A stretch of DNA of 64,000 bases from Tubulanus polymorphus (taxonomy: Eukaryota > Nemertea > Palaeonemertea > Tubulaniformes > Tubulanidae): assembly GCF_964204645.1 (NCBI RefSeq), contig NC_134029.1, positions 4,907,001 through 4,971,000 of the forward strand, in the 5' to 3' direction. Positions 1 through 10,911 of this stretch are shown in pieces. The notes below the pieces were generated by a model. It saw nothing but the letters and a program-made list of their open reading frames with translations, made no database searches and was not told where the DNA came from. Within the stretch, counting starts at the first letter, position 1. Each line of letters opens with the position of its first letter. A program made the position numbers and the translations under genes.

Positions 1-15
1 GCTAATGTGAGGTAT

Positions 16-1579
16 CTATGATATACTTTGAATACTCGCTACATAATTCAAAGAAGCGTTATCTGTCTCGTTATTAATTTCATCAGTTTGTTTTGGTTTC
101 TGTTTGATATGTTTGATCCAATCTGGAATCAGTATCACAACGCAAATACAAAACAAACCGGCGCAGAAATAGAACGAGATCGCGTAGTTTCCCGTTGCGT
201 CGTAAATCCAACCTGAAAAAGAAAACATGCGTAAAATAAATTTAATCGGTGGTAATGAGACCTGGAATGAGACCGAGGTTTTTACGTATGGTGAGACCTA
301 CCAGCGACTGGAGCACCGAGCAAATATCCAAATCCCCCAAAAAACATACTATACGAATATGCCATGTACAAATATTCCTTTCCGAATTGTTCCAGAATTA
401 TCAACATATGTAAACAACCATAGCCAGTGATTGAAATCCCGATACAAGCCCCGGCTGCCAGGGCTGCTGCATAACCCTTCATAAATGGTATTACACCGAC
501 TTGAATCGCGAATAACGTGTTCAGAATCATGTAGAAGGTGAAGGTATCGATCCTGGGATGTTTGGCCAGAAGTGAGACAATGATGCGCGCAAAAAGTGAC
601 GATAGACCAAGCGCTGATAAAGTAAATCTCGCCTGTTCGGGGGATATTTCCAATAAAACTCTAGTTCCAGACACGATATGCACATATACCATCGATATTC
701 CACCACATAACAAAAATGTGTGTATAACAAATGCTACGAATAACTTATTTTGAAAAAGGTCCAACTGATGAAGATCGCGAAATCTTTTGGTTTTCTCGCA
801 TTTCTTCTGCCGCAATAGCGATTCTTGGTTTTCCTCGAGTTCTGGAAGCGGTTTTTTGGACCAGCGACGAAACATGAGTCCTATCGCGCATTGCTGAGCC
901 ACTATTCCGCTAAGAATCATACAGCATCCGCGCCAACCGTACAGTTTCAAACAGTAGTTTATGATAAACGGGAAAGAAAGAACGCCGATCGAACTACTGG
1001 TTGTCCTCATGCCTTGTACAAGTGCCGCCTGCTTTGGAAATCGGTATATTAGATATGGTCCTAAACTACAATAATGAATAGTGAAGCCACATCCTGAAAA
1101 ATTAAGAGCAAAGGCATTAAAATGAACATTCAATCTAACAAAGGAACCATATTTCAAGTTTACCTGCTAAAAATCGTAATGCTATTGCGAGGTAGATATT
1201 GTATGTGAATGACGTCACAGCTGCGGCTGATGCGTTGATCGTTGAAGCGATGAAAAATACTTTGCGAAAACCAAATCTTTTTACCAATAAATTTGCGATC
1301 GGAGCTGAATATGAAAGGTAAATAATCAAAAGAAGAGAATGTCCACGATAGCTAACACTTACCCCTGAACTTACCCCCACAACAGCTGATTCCGATGATA
1401 GCCGTACCGAGCCAAGCTGTTACACCGCTTCCCTTGTGAAAATAGTTCACCCATTCCGCCACCAGAATTCCATCAACGTAATTACCTCCTCTGATGAACG
1501 AAGAGGCGAAACCAGCAGCCAAGACGATTACTGTTTCCAACAGGTTTGACTTCTCATTATTTACTGCTTTGTCGGCCAT
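16..1579 (-). CDS. SLC16-like monocarboxylate transporter, copy 1
   Basis: Four exons join in phase: 1375-1579, 1164-1304, 302-1093 and 16-212 (read right to left), giving 444 aa, normal for SLC16. The family is known for proton-linked or facilitated transport of small carboxylates across the plasma membrane. Visible hallmarks are the stretch after TM4 (YRFPKQAALVQGM, where the family has YFxKRRxLAxG), GWRG leading into TM6, a short charged loop between TM6 and TM7, and DATGNYAISFY before TM11, the family's D-x-T/A-G-x-Y motif. TM1 has VDGILVAEW in place of the usual DGGWGW, so the substrate cannot be transferred from mammalian MCTs. The start is the first Met of exon 1 (MADKAVNNEK), conserved in the neighbouring copy. 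All splice sites are GT-AG. The copy at 2665-4310 is a close tandem duplicate. Family assignment is firm; substrate unknown. Confidence 0.8.
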
Positions 1580-2664
1580 AACTTAATCTTATGCGTCGCA
1601 TTGTGGTATAGATATATCGATCAATAAAAAGACGACCTTTGAGCGATTGATCGGAATTCTATTGACTTTCTTGTCCTGGTGATAAGCTTGTATTATGTAA
1701 AAAGTCCCATGTAAAATGTTCTCCAAAACCAATGGATATTTTAAAGCCAAAGTATTATGTATAATATGTACAGCCGCTAACCTTGACACACTCATTTAAT
1801 CGTATATTTGATTCTGTTTTATTACGCTGTATAGGTCGCGTCATACGAGTTATGTCAAAGATAATTTTTCAACGCTTATTGAATAGACGCAGTGATCTTG
1901 CAGTTTCCAAGAAGGAAAAACGTAGATATCGAATGGCAAATTTGTGGGTGATTCTTTGCTTTTGGAGACGTAAAAAAGGAATTTGGTATCATAATACCGG
2001 TAGTTCATTTTAGAAGAACCCGTGCAATAGAAATAAATTCATGTACGCGGATAAGCACAAAATGTAGAATTTTCTTAAAAAGTGATGTAGATATATGACA
2101 AATAAAATGATGCATTTCACTTCAAACTGACCGCAAATTTCACTAGGATATGGCTCTATCTTGGCCCTGTAGTGGTTAACAAACTGGTAGCCTCCAATGA
2201 TATTCAGGAATATTTCTTAGCATGGCGTGGCCAAAAGCTACCTTCACACGACAAGCATATTTTTTTCATGCGATTCCAAAAAGTTTGGTATTCTCACGCG
2301 AAAAAAACCCCAAAAAAACGGGCTATTTTTGTGGAAGTTTTTTTGTCGTTGCTTTAACCGTACAGAAGGATTTTTTAGTACGGCCCGAATCAGCCACCAT
2401 AAAACTAGGCTAGATGGATACATCTTAATCTTGTTAGGCGACTCAAATACACTATGCAATGGTGATCAAGTAATTTGTTTCCAGCTAATATCCACAAGTA
2501 GACCGATGCCTGTCTTTACACGGCTAACATACTCTATCGCGGCTGTCCTACACTGTTGACACTGTTGACAAAATGTTGTATAACAAATAAGATGGGAAGA
2601 TCAAATGTAAATCTTTGCCTTTTGTTAGAAAAGATTAACCAGAAAGAACGCTAATGTGAGGTAT
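1580..2664. other. Intergenic between the SLC16-like copies
   Basis: No gene is seen. The part nearest copy 1 contains one copy of a dispersed repeat (1782-1990). The remainder is AT-rich. Short ORFs near 2172-2559 lie over T/A-rich runs and are not conserved upstream of copy 2. Confidence 0.5.
1782..1990 (+). repeat. Dispersed ~200 bp repeat, copy a
   Basis: It begins with a TTGACACACT-type box followed by AATCGTATAT, and ends with a CTTGCAGTTTCC / GAAGGAAAAAC box. The same order and spacing recur at 4396, 7226 and 9518, always on the same strand. It lies just 5' of SLC16-like copy 1. No terminal inverted repeats were seen. Boundaries are approximate. Confidence 0.5.
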
Positions 2665-4310
2665 CTATGATATACTTTGAATACTCGCTACATAATTCAA
2701 AGAAGCGTTATCTTTCTCGTTATTAATTTCATCAGTTTGTTTTGGTTTCTGTTTGATATGTTTGATCCAATCTGGAATCAGTATCACAACGCAAATACAA
2801 AACAAACCGGCGCAGAATTAGAACGAGATCGCGTAGTTTCCCGTTGCGTCGTAAATCCAACCTGAAAAAGAAAACATGCGTAAAATAGATTTAATCGGTG
2901 GTAATGAGACCTGGAATGAGACCGAGGTTTTTACGTATGGTGAGACCTACCAGCGACTGGAGCACCGAGCAAATATCCAAATCCCCCAAAAAACACACTA
3001 TATGAATATGACATGTACAAATATTCCCTTCCAAATTGTTCCAGGATTAACAACATATATAAACAACCATACCCAGTCAATAAAACCCGGATACAAGCAC
3101 CAGCTGCCAGGGCTGCAGCGTAACCCTTCATAAATGGTATTACACCGACTTGAATCGCGAATAACGTGTTCAGAATCATGTAGACGGTAAAGGTATCGAT
3201 CCTGGGATGTTTGGTCAGAAGTGAAACAATGATGCGCGCAAAAAGTGACGATAGACCAAGCGCTGATAAAGTAAATCTCGCCTGTTCGGGGGATATTTCC
3301 AATAAAACTCTAGTTCCAGACACGATATGCACATATACTATCGACAATCCTCCATATAACAAAAATATATGTGTAACAAATGCTACGAATAACTTATTTT
3401 GAAAAAGGTCCAATTGATGAAGATCGCGAAATCTTTTGGTTTTCTCGCATTTCTTCTGTCGCAATAGCGATTCTTGGTTTTCCTCGAGTTCTGGAAGCGG
3501 TTTTTTGGACCAGCGACGAAATATGAGTCCTATCGCGCATTGCTGAGCCACTATTCCGCTAAGAATCATACAGCATCCGCGCCAACCGTACAGTTTCAAA
3601 CAGTAGTTTATGATAAACGGGAAAGAAATAACTCCGATCGAACCACTAGTTGCCCTTATACCTTGCACAAGTGCTGCCTGCTTTGGAAATCTGTATATTA
3701 GATATGGTCCTAAACTACAAAAATGAATAGTGAAGCCACATCCTAAAATAGAGAGCAAATGCATTAAAATGGATATTTTACCCCGACCAACTTATAGCAA
3801 GTTGTTGTAGGTGCGTTGCTTAAATAAATGAACGATTTGTTCCGTGTTGATACAAGTTTCTTACATAAAAACGCCTTTTATCTGAAATTTACCTGCTAAG
3901 AATCGTAATGCTATTGCGAGGTAGATATTGTATGTAAATGACGTCACAGCTATGGCAGATGCGTTGATCGTTGAAGCGATGAAAAACACTTTGCGAAAAC
4001 CGAATCTTTTTACCAATACATTTGCGATGGGAGCTGAATATGAAAAGTAAATAATCAAAAGGAGAGAATATGTCCACGATAGCTAACCATCATAGATGAA
4101 CTTACCCCCACAACAGCTGATTCCGATGATAGCCGTACCGAGTCAAGCTGTTACACCGCTTTCCTTGTGAAAATAGTTCACCCATTCCGCCACCAGAATT
4201 CCATCAACGTAATTACCTCCGATGAGGAACGAAGAGACAAAACCAGCAGATATGATGATAACTGTTTCTAACAGGTTTGATTTCTCATTTTCTACTGGTT
4301 TGTCGGCCAT
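2665..4310 (-). pseudogene. SLC16-like transporter, copy 2, with an in-frame stop
   Basis: This is a full-length tandem duplicate of copy 1 with identical exon lengths: 4106-4310 (205), 3893-4033 (141), 2951-3742 (792) and 2665-2861 (197). All splice sites are intact and the last three exons are open. The only visible lesion is TGA at 4143-4145, codon 56, where copy 1 has TGG (Trp) in the sequence TAWLGT. It would truncate the protein in TM2. No other frameshift was seen, so this is either a very young pseudogene, a segregating null allele, a sequencing error, or a gene starting at an internal Met. The near-perfect remainder argues for recent loss. DATGNYAISFY and GWRGCC motifs are retained. 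Confidence 0.7.
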
Positions 4311-4395
4311 AATTGTTAATTTTGTATGTGCGACGCTTTACGGTATAAATATGTGTCAGTTAAGAAGAATATGATTTATTTTGTAAAGCCTCTAT

Positions 4396-4600
4396 CCTTT
4401 GACAAAATAATCTAAACGTATTTCCAATTTGTGTTTTATCGCGCTAGGTCATGCCATACGAGTAAAGTAAAAGACGATTTCAACGTTTATCAAATTGACC
4501 CACATTTTGCAGTTTCCAGAAAAGGACACGTCAGGTATCTAATCGGTAATTTGTGGATAATTTGGTCCAGCAAAATAATCAACTCAATTAAATCTATTAG
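4396..4600 (+). repeat. Dispersed ~200 bp repeat, copy b
   Basis: A more diverged copy of the repeat at 1782-1990, in the equivalent place 5' of SLC16-like copy 2. It shares the AATCTAAACGTAT box, the GCGCTAGGTCATGCCATACGAG core and the TTTGCAGTTTCCAG / GGACACGTC end. This copy probably duplicated together with the transporter gene. Confidence 0.45.
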
Positions 4601-5091
4601 ACTTACATTGAGCGAACGTAAAATGTCGAACGAAAATATAAAAAAACAACTCAAACTGAAATATTTTATTCGAGTGCAATGATATAAGATCCATTTTGGT
4701 TCGTCTTCAAAAATGAACTTTTTAACTTTGATTCATAACCGTTGAACTGAATTGTATTTCATAGATATCTACAAAAAAGATAGCTTTGATAATTACAAAA
4801 TGCAGCAAAATAGGCAAGGAACTAGATAGTAATTCCTGCTTCTTGCAGTTTGTTTAATAGTTTAGATCATTAAAGATTTATTCTGGTGGTTTTCATTTGA
4901 TGATCAGCGCTATGAGCGATGATGCCATTGCTAGTCGGAGCTATTGCTCGTAGGTTGGAGTGAGTGTTTTTGGGACTGAATTGTGATTGGCTCGTACCGC
5001 GCACGGGTATCAGCCTCCTCCTTCAAACACGTTGAGTAGTTTTTTCAACTCAGACGCCGTTCCCTCTTGCACGAAGCCGTAACAGAAAACA
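4601..5091. promoter_or_regulatory. Gap and 5' flank of the plus-strand GPCR
   Basis: No coding exon is seen. The last 110 bases before the ATG at 5092 are more GC-rich than their surroundings and include GATTGG (4986-4991, a CCAAT-type sequence in reverse: minus-strand CCAATC). A 5' UTR is plausible here, but no TATA box could be assigned. Confidence 0.25.
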
Positions 5092-6171
5092 ATGCAAAAT
5101 ACAACGACGAGCCTTATCAAACTTACCGACTGTGACAAATGGCGATTGAAACCTATCAGATGGAATCATCAGTTCAGCGTCTTCATTTACGTCTACTTCT
5201 ATGCACCGGCAACAATCATAGGCATCGTTTCGAATGCCCTGACTGTTGCCGTTTTGGATAAAATGAGAAACCGCTCTTATTATCTGATTAAAGCCGTGTC
5301 TATCAATGATATGCTCTACTCACTGTTTGTGTTCGTCATGTACCCACTGAGAACAGCCCATGTCTATCGGCTTTTAGGCGACATTGTTTTTCGTTTGGAT
5401 GACTGGTTATTTGGGAAAGCGTTCATCAAGTTTTCCCACGGGGGCTATTACACGTTCCTACTAACTCGTAACTGGTGTGTTATGTTGTTGAGTTGTGAAA
5501 GGTTGATAATTGTAATGTTTCCGCTAAAATCCCGAATATTTTGGTCGAGAAATGTCGTCAATTCATTACTTATCTTCATACACCTATTGGCAGTAGCGAT
5601 ATATCTACCCCACTTTATTCCTAGGGGGCGCTTTGTGTTCATTAAGCCATGTGGTGAATATGGGCCAACTGTTACAGTAAACAGAGGGGTTCCACTCATT
5701 AAGAATCCGCAGATCCGTGCCTTCCTAAGTTTATGGAATAAGAAAATCTTACAATGGAATGAATACATTATAGCTGTTTTAATTCCACTAACGTCGTTAT
5801 GCATAACAAATGCGGCATTGATTATCAGTTTACTTATTAAGAGGAAAACACGCGGTAAAATGTCGTCAACGTTGAAAAGCCAAACAGAATCGGGCACGAA
5901 AGAACAGCGAGTGATGCGGATGGTTGTCACTGTCGTGAGCGTTTTTATTGTTTGCGAATCAATTTTTCTTATCGATCGTTTTTACTGGCAAATATCGAAG
6001 ATGGGATATAAAAATATGATTTTCAAGTATAGACCGGTTGTCACAAAAGTCGGCATTCTAATGACCGTGGTTGATTCATGCGCTAATTTCGTCATTTACA
6101 GCATAACGAATCCGAACTTCCGACACGCTGCCATGAAATTATTTCGTCCTCGCTTCGTGAAACAAATCTAA
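5092..6171 (+). CDS. Rhodopsin-class orphan GPCR, single exon
   Basis: An uninterrupted 359-aa seven-TM receptor. TM1 has GIVSNALTVAVL (N1.50). TM3 ends in CERLIIVMFPL, an E-R-L form of the DRY motif. TM7 reads CANFVIYSITNPNFR, so the usual NPxxY is NFxxY. TM6 has VCES where most receptors have CWxP. This pattern (N-F-x-I-Y, no TM6 CWxP) resembles invertebrate FMRFamide/myosuppressin-type peptide receptors. No cysteine is at 3.25 (Ile there); Cys residues are in the N-terminus (LTDCDKW) and ECL2 (IKPCGEYG). N-terminal NTT is a possible glycosylation site. It is distantly related to the four minus-strand receptors next door (shared RNW before the ERL), but is not one of their close duplicates. 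Ligand unknown. Confidence 0.85.
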   Translation: MQNTTTSLIKLTDCDKWRLKPIRWNHQFSVFIYVYFYAPATIIGIVSNALTVAVLDKMRNRSYYLIKAVSINDMLYSLFVFVMYPLRTAHVYRLLGDIVFRLDDWLFGKAFIKFSHGGYYTFLLTRNWCVMLLSCERLIIVMFPLKSRIFWSRNVVNSLLIFIHLLAVAIYLPHFIPRGRFVFIKPCGEYGPTVTVNRGVPLIKNPQIRAFLSLWNKKILQWNEYIIAVLIPLTSLCITNAALIISLLIKRKTRGKMSSTLKSQTESGTKEQRVMRMVVTVVSVFIVCESIFLIDRFYWQISKMGYKNMIFKYRPVVTKVGILMTVVDSCANFVIYSITNPNFRHAAMKLFRPRFVKQI

Positions 6172-7688
6172 TAGAGAATATAAAAAATGTTATATGTAAA
6201 GTATGTATGTTTTGACACAGACGAGCTGACACAGACGTCAAGGTGGTATGCTGCTATTATGTAACCATTAGTCCAATGAGCTTTCTTCACCAAATCGATT
6301 GTCACCAATATACAATATTCTCATGCAGTAACAGGTTTATTTTCCTCTCACTCACCAGGGGGCGTGGAATTGGAGGGGTGTGGCTAATTTAAAATGTGCA
6401 ACTCGTAAAACTTGCAAATATTATGCAAAGCTATATCCCGTTCAAAAATATCGCCAGTTTTTGGGGTTGGGGCATGTGCACTTAATTCAGCACGCAAAAT
6501 TCAAACCAAGGCATTAAGAAGAATTTACCTTTTGCAGATATCTATCTATTTATGGGAAATGTTAAATCCAAAATAGATTTTGAGGAGAACCTTCTCGTTA
6601 AGGATAAAATAATTTCATATATACACGTATTCTATTTTACCCGGATTCATGCAGAAGACCTATCGATTTTAGTAGTGTGTGGGAATGTTCCGGATGATTA
6701 TATAGCACGCATCTGAAATGATTATAGATGACAATAGAACATACACACGAAAAACCTCCAAGCAAAGCTTAGGATTCTCTCTAAATTGTGTAGGGAGCTA
6801 ATGATAACTGCCTAGAAAAATGATATATACGTACAATATATAAAACATGATATATAGATATAGGGAGATAATGATAGCCTTGGGAAAAACATGATATCTG
6901 GCATAGCTCTACGTTCGTAGCCATGGGTGGCCTCACAATTCGAGGATTCAAGGGTAAGCAATCTTTAAGTGCTTGATTATGCACACATTTGTACGTCAGG
7001 AGAAGCTTTTCCCAAGCGGGAAGCCAAATGAAAGCCAAACAAGAAAAGCAAATCTTTCGATCTTATATAGGATCTAGATATTTTAAAATCTTACCGGAAC
7101 GATTAGATTTTAATAACGAGGAAAAGTAAAAATAATGTAATTTTGAGGTCTGGCCACGAGGGGGCGGTTTTAGACCAATTAATTTCAAATTTAGACTAAT
7201 TTTATCAAAGCTGAATCCTCCGGTTTGACACACTTATCTAATCGTATATGTATATATTGTTTTTGATATTGATATTCAGGTGTTTTCCTGAATATAACCT
7301 ACGAGGCTGTCTCTACATCGGCCTAAGACCTCCTTCGATGGAAAACAATGATAAGATATTGCAGTTTCCGCGAGGGAAACCCCTGGTCCAAAATGTTCAA
7401 CTTTAAGCTAATTCTCTGCTAAGGAATGTTTTAGGGCACTTTATAGAATAGTCTATTTTGTCTAATACAGAAAATAATCAAATTTCTTATCATCACTTCT
7501 CACTATCACAAGACCTACGTAACTAGCCGGCCGCACTATGCATCGGCAAGTGAGAAATATCATTTCATTGAACAAAGATATGAAAATCAGTCCATCAACA
7601 TCGCTTTTTCTATCGGTCACGCGGGTGTTTTGCCGAAATGACTAGTTGACAGCACGTGTTACAACTTTTCTTAAAATATTATCAAGAT
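6172..7688. other. Intergenic between convergent GPCR genes
   Basis: No gene is recognised. It includes the dispersed repeat at 7226-7440. An 85-codon minus-strand ORF at 6781-7038 has no recognisable domain or splice context and is not called. Confidence 0.4.
7226..7440 (+). repeat. Dispersed ~200 bp repeat, copy c
   Basis: Contains TTGACACACTTATCTAATCG and the GATATTGCAGTTTCCG / GAGGGAAAC end, matching copies a, b and d. Here it lies 3' of GPCR array copy 1. Confidence 0.5.
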
Positions 7689-8714
7689 CTATGTATGAGT
7701 TCTGCAGATCATGCGGGCATTTTTCCTGAATCTCTTGTTGATTATCAAATATAGAATTACATTTATTAATGAGTCAACTTTACTGGAAACTTCTCCAGCG
7801 TATTTCAATAGTTCACGGTTAATAACATCATCCAACCAGTGGAAATCATAGTTTAGCAAAGTGAACATGTTCGGAAATTCGCACAGTAAATGCGCAGTGA
7901 CAATTGAGATCGTCATCGCTAGAGCAGTCTTCACCATTTTTGTCGAATCATCAGTTTTGGAGTCGGCGAACATTTCTTGCCGTCTTGTATTTGAACGATT
8001 GACGCAATAACACAATACTGCATTGCCAAAAAACAAAAGAATAATAGGAGCTAGCGTTCCGACATATATTGAAACTGGTCTTCTATACTTGCCTGTTACC
8101 CAGCCCGGGAAATTTGCGTAAGCATAGAAATCATCTTTAAAATATTTGCATGCATTAAACTTTAACGGTCCTCGAATTTTCATAAAGAAGCACGGTAGTG
8201 TCAATAATGTATTTAACAATGCGATAATTAAAACCACATTAAACATGAATGATTTGGTAAAATGATGTTTTGATTTGAACGGAAAGTTTATTGTAATCAA
8301 GCGTTCATATGTAACTGAAACGGTCAGCCAATTACGGATAAAATAAAGTAGATATTTCATAGAAAGTGCGTAAGCATCCAACTGAGGCAACAAATACGCC
8401 TGATGTAGATACACATATAAACTACCATACTGAAAATACCTCATTAGAACACCAATAGTGTATTCCGGAATACTAACCGATAAAAACAACCCGTCAAAAA
8501 CAGTAAGCGACGTCAATAAGAAATAAGTCGGATGAAATGGAAATTTCCTTAATACAATGAAGCAGAATATGTTTAAGAACACGCCAACTATTGCTATAGG
8601 AGCGCTGATAAATGCATGAATGTTCAATCGAGCCCACACTATCGGAAATGGTTCACAAGTCTTGTTGAAATCATACACGAGCAGTTTGTCTTGCATAAAC
8701 CATGGATTTGACAT
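7689..8714 (-). CDS. Orphan GPCR, tandem array copy 1
   Basis: Single-exon, 341 aa, seven predicted TMs. TM1 is AIVGVFLNIFCFIVL (N1.50), TM3 ends in YERLITINFPF, TM6 has LLCEFPNMF in place of CWxP, and TM7 is SLINVILYLIINKRFR (N-V-x-L-Y in place of NPxxY), followed by a short basic tail. Asp, not Cys, is at 3.25. Cysteines in the N-terminus (FNKTCEPFP) and ECL2 (NACKYFKDD) could form the only extracellular disulfide. NKT in the N-terminus is a glycosylation sequon. It begins MSNPWFMQD, shared with the other three copies. Related to FMRFamide-like peptide receptors; ligand unknown. Confidence 0.85.
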   Translation of the reverse strand: MSNPWFMQDKLLVYDFNKTCEPFPIVWARLNIHAFISAPIAIVGVFLNIFCFIVLRKFPFHPTYFLLTSLTVFDGLFLSVSIPEYTIGVLMRYFQYGSLYVYLHQAYLLPQLDAYALSMKYLLYFIRNWLTVSVTYERLITINFPFKSKHHFTKSFMFNVVLIIALLNTLLTLPCFFMKIRGPLKFNACKYFKDDFYAYANFPGWVTGKYRRPVSIYVGTLAPIILLFFGNAVLCYCVNRSNTRRQEMFADSKTDDSTKMVKTALAMTISIVTAHLLCEFPNMFTLLNYDFHWLDDVINRELLKYAGEVSSKVDSLINVILYLIINKRFRKNARMICRTHT

Positions 8715-9888
8715 ATTATTTATCGTTAGTTGATGCCTTCATTTCATTTTCAGAACTCACCAGAACTCACAGTAGACGATGTGCTGTATAGGCTGTTTCA
8801 TTTGCATCTATTAGGTAAAGTTATGATTCTATTGAAACTTGAAATCCTCAGCATTTGTGCCAATAAACATCATTCTTAATTGAAGAAGTCCCACAATTCA
8901 AATTTTATACTTCTTCAATTTATCTACACACGGATTAGAGTGTTTCATTCGACAACTAAACATCATTTTATTGTAATTTTCATGACAGCCAATGGTGTAA
9001 CAGTAACATTGATGCTGGCAATAATGTAACGAAGACTCTATGCAAACAAAACCATGTGAGCCACTTAATTCTATTCACTGGCCGGTTTTGAATTGCTGAG
9101 AAACTTGTTATGGCATTAATGACCATTAAACGCACGCGCTAGATGATTCCTATCATCGATGACCTAAGGTTGCCATAAGCTATGCAAAATTTTGTATTTG
9201 TAAGATTAGTCGTTAAATGTGATCTTTGCTGTTTCTGGGCTATATCAGCTAACTCTTACGCGTCTTACACATGATACACGTGAAATATTAAACGCGTTAC
9301 AGGCGTAGAAACGAAATGTTACAAATAAAATAAGCTTTCAATCCTAGATGGGATCTATAAACTTGCAAATTTTACCGATACTATCAGATTCAAATTACTA
9401 GGGAACATACACATTATGAAAGTCACAGTTGCTGTATTTTGAGGTTTGTACACGAGGAGCGGTTGAGACAAAATTCAAATATTGACTTATTATATGATAG
9501 CCGAGTCCTCCCGTTTGACACACTTATCCAATCGTATGTATATTTTTGTCACACGAAGTAAAATATGGCCCACATAGAGTCTGTCTCAACAGGCATACGA
9601 CCTTCTTTAGAGTGGTGAATAAGATATGGGAGTTTCCAGGAGGGAAAAACATCAGGTGTCAAATGATCGATTTATAGTTAGTTCTCTGCTATAAAAAGCT
9701 TTATACAATAAGGACATTTTGTAAAATTGTTCATTTTGTCTAATACATGAAGTAATCTGAACTTTTTTAATTCTAATTCCCAATACCACAATACAATACT
9801 AGCTAGCCGCGCTTTGCATCGGTTATCAGCCCATCAACATCGCCTTTTTCTGCCGGTCACGTGGGTGTTATAAGAATATTATCAAGAT
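8715..9888. other. Intergenic, GPCR copies 1-2
   Basis: No gene is seen. It includes the promoter side of copy 1 and the dispersed repeat at 9518-9690. Confidence 0.4.
9518..9690 (+). repeat. Dispersed ~200 bp repeat, copy d
   Basis: Contains TTGACACACTTATCCAATCG and the GATATGGGAGTTTCCAGGAG / GGGAAAAAC end. It lies 3' of GPCR copy 2, as copy c lies 3' of GPCR copy 1, so c and d may have duplicated with the receptors. Confidence 0.5.
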
Positions 9889-10911
9889 CTATGTACGAGT
9901 TCTGCAAATCGTGCGGGCGTTTTGCCTGAATCTCTTGTTGATAATCAAATATAGAATTACATTTATTAATGAGTCCACTTTACTAGGAATTTCTCCAGCG
10001 TATTTCAATAGTTCACGATTAATAAGATGATCCAACCAATGGAAATCATAGTTTAAGAAAGTGAACATGCTTGGAAATTCGCACAGTAAATGCGCAGTGA
10101 CAATTGAAATCGTCATCGCTAGAGCTGTTTTCATTATCTTTGTCGAATCATCAGTTTTGGATTTGGCGAACATTTCTTGCCGTATTGTGTTTGAACGATT
10201 GATGCAATAACACAATGTTGCGTTGCCAAAAAATAAAAGAATAATAGGAGCTAGCGTACCGACATAAATTGAAAGTGGTCTTCTATACTTGCCTGTAACC
10301 CAGCCATGGAAATGTGTGTAAGCGTAGAAATCATCTTTGAAATATTTGCATGCATTGAATTTTAATGGTCCTTTAATTTTTACGAAGAAGGACGGTAGTG
10401 TCACTAATGTATTCAACAATACAATACTTAAAACAATCTTCAACATCAACGCTTTCGTGAAACGGTTTCTCGATTTGAACGGAAATTTTATTGTAATTAA
10501 GCGTTCTAATGTGATAAAAACAGTCAGCCAATTTCGGATGAAATAAAATAGAGATTTCAAACAAGGCATGTAAGCATCCAACTGAGGCAACAAATACGCC
10601 TGATGTAGATACACATATAAACTACCATACTGAAGGTACCTTATTAAAACACCGCTGTGTTCTGGAATAGTAACCAACAAAAAGAGCCCGTCAAAAACAG
10701 TAAGCGACGTCAGTAAGAAATAAGTCGGATGAAATGGAAATTTCCTTAATACAATGAAGCAGAATATGTTTAAGAACACGCCAACCATTGATATAGGAAC
10801 ACAGATGAATGTATGAATGTTCAATCGAGACCAAACTATCGGAAATGGTTTACAAGTCTTGTTGAAATCATACACGAGCAGTCTGTCTTGCATAAACCAT
10901 GGATTTGACAT
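9889..10911 (-). CDS. Orphan GPCR, tandem array copy 2
   Basis: Single-exon, 340 aa, one residue shorter than copy 1 (in the loop after TM2, IPEHSG). It keeps the MSNPWFMQD start, LERLITIKFPF at the end of TM3, LLCEFPSMF in TM6 and SLINVILYLIINKRFR in TM7. It has a Cys at about 3.30 (MPCLKS) that the other copies lack, but still Asp at 3.25. The reading frame is intact with no splice sites needed. Very close to copies 1, 3 and 4, so a recent tandem duplication. Confidence 0.85.
   Translation of the reverse strand: MSNPWFMQDRLLVYDFNKTCKPFPIVWSRLNIHTFICVPISMVGVFLNIFCFIVLRKFPFHPTYFLLTSLTVFDGLFLLVTIPEHSGVLIRYLQYGSLYVYLHQAYLLPQLDAYMPCLKSLFYFIRNWLTVFITLERLITIKFPFKSRNRFTKALMLKIVLSIVLLNTLVTLPSFFVKIKGPLKFNACKYFKDDFYAYTHFHGWVTGKYRRPLSIYVGTLAPIILLFFGNATLCYCINRSNTIRQEMFAKSKTDDSTKIMKTALAMTISIVTAHLLCEFPSMFTFLNYDFHWLDHLINRELLKYAGEIPSKVDSLINVILYLIINKRFRQNARTICRTRT

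Noticed and set aside
4143-4145. TGA read as selenocysteine in SLC16-like copy 2
   Set aside because: The paralogue has Trp, a one-base change explains it, and no SLC16 selenoprotein is known to me.
5448-5930. 160-codon minus-strand ORF opposite the plus-strand GPCR
   Set aside because: Complete shadow of a well-supported receptor gene.
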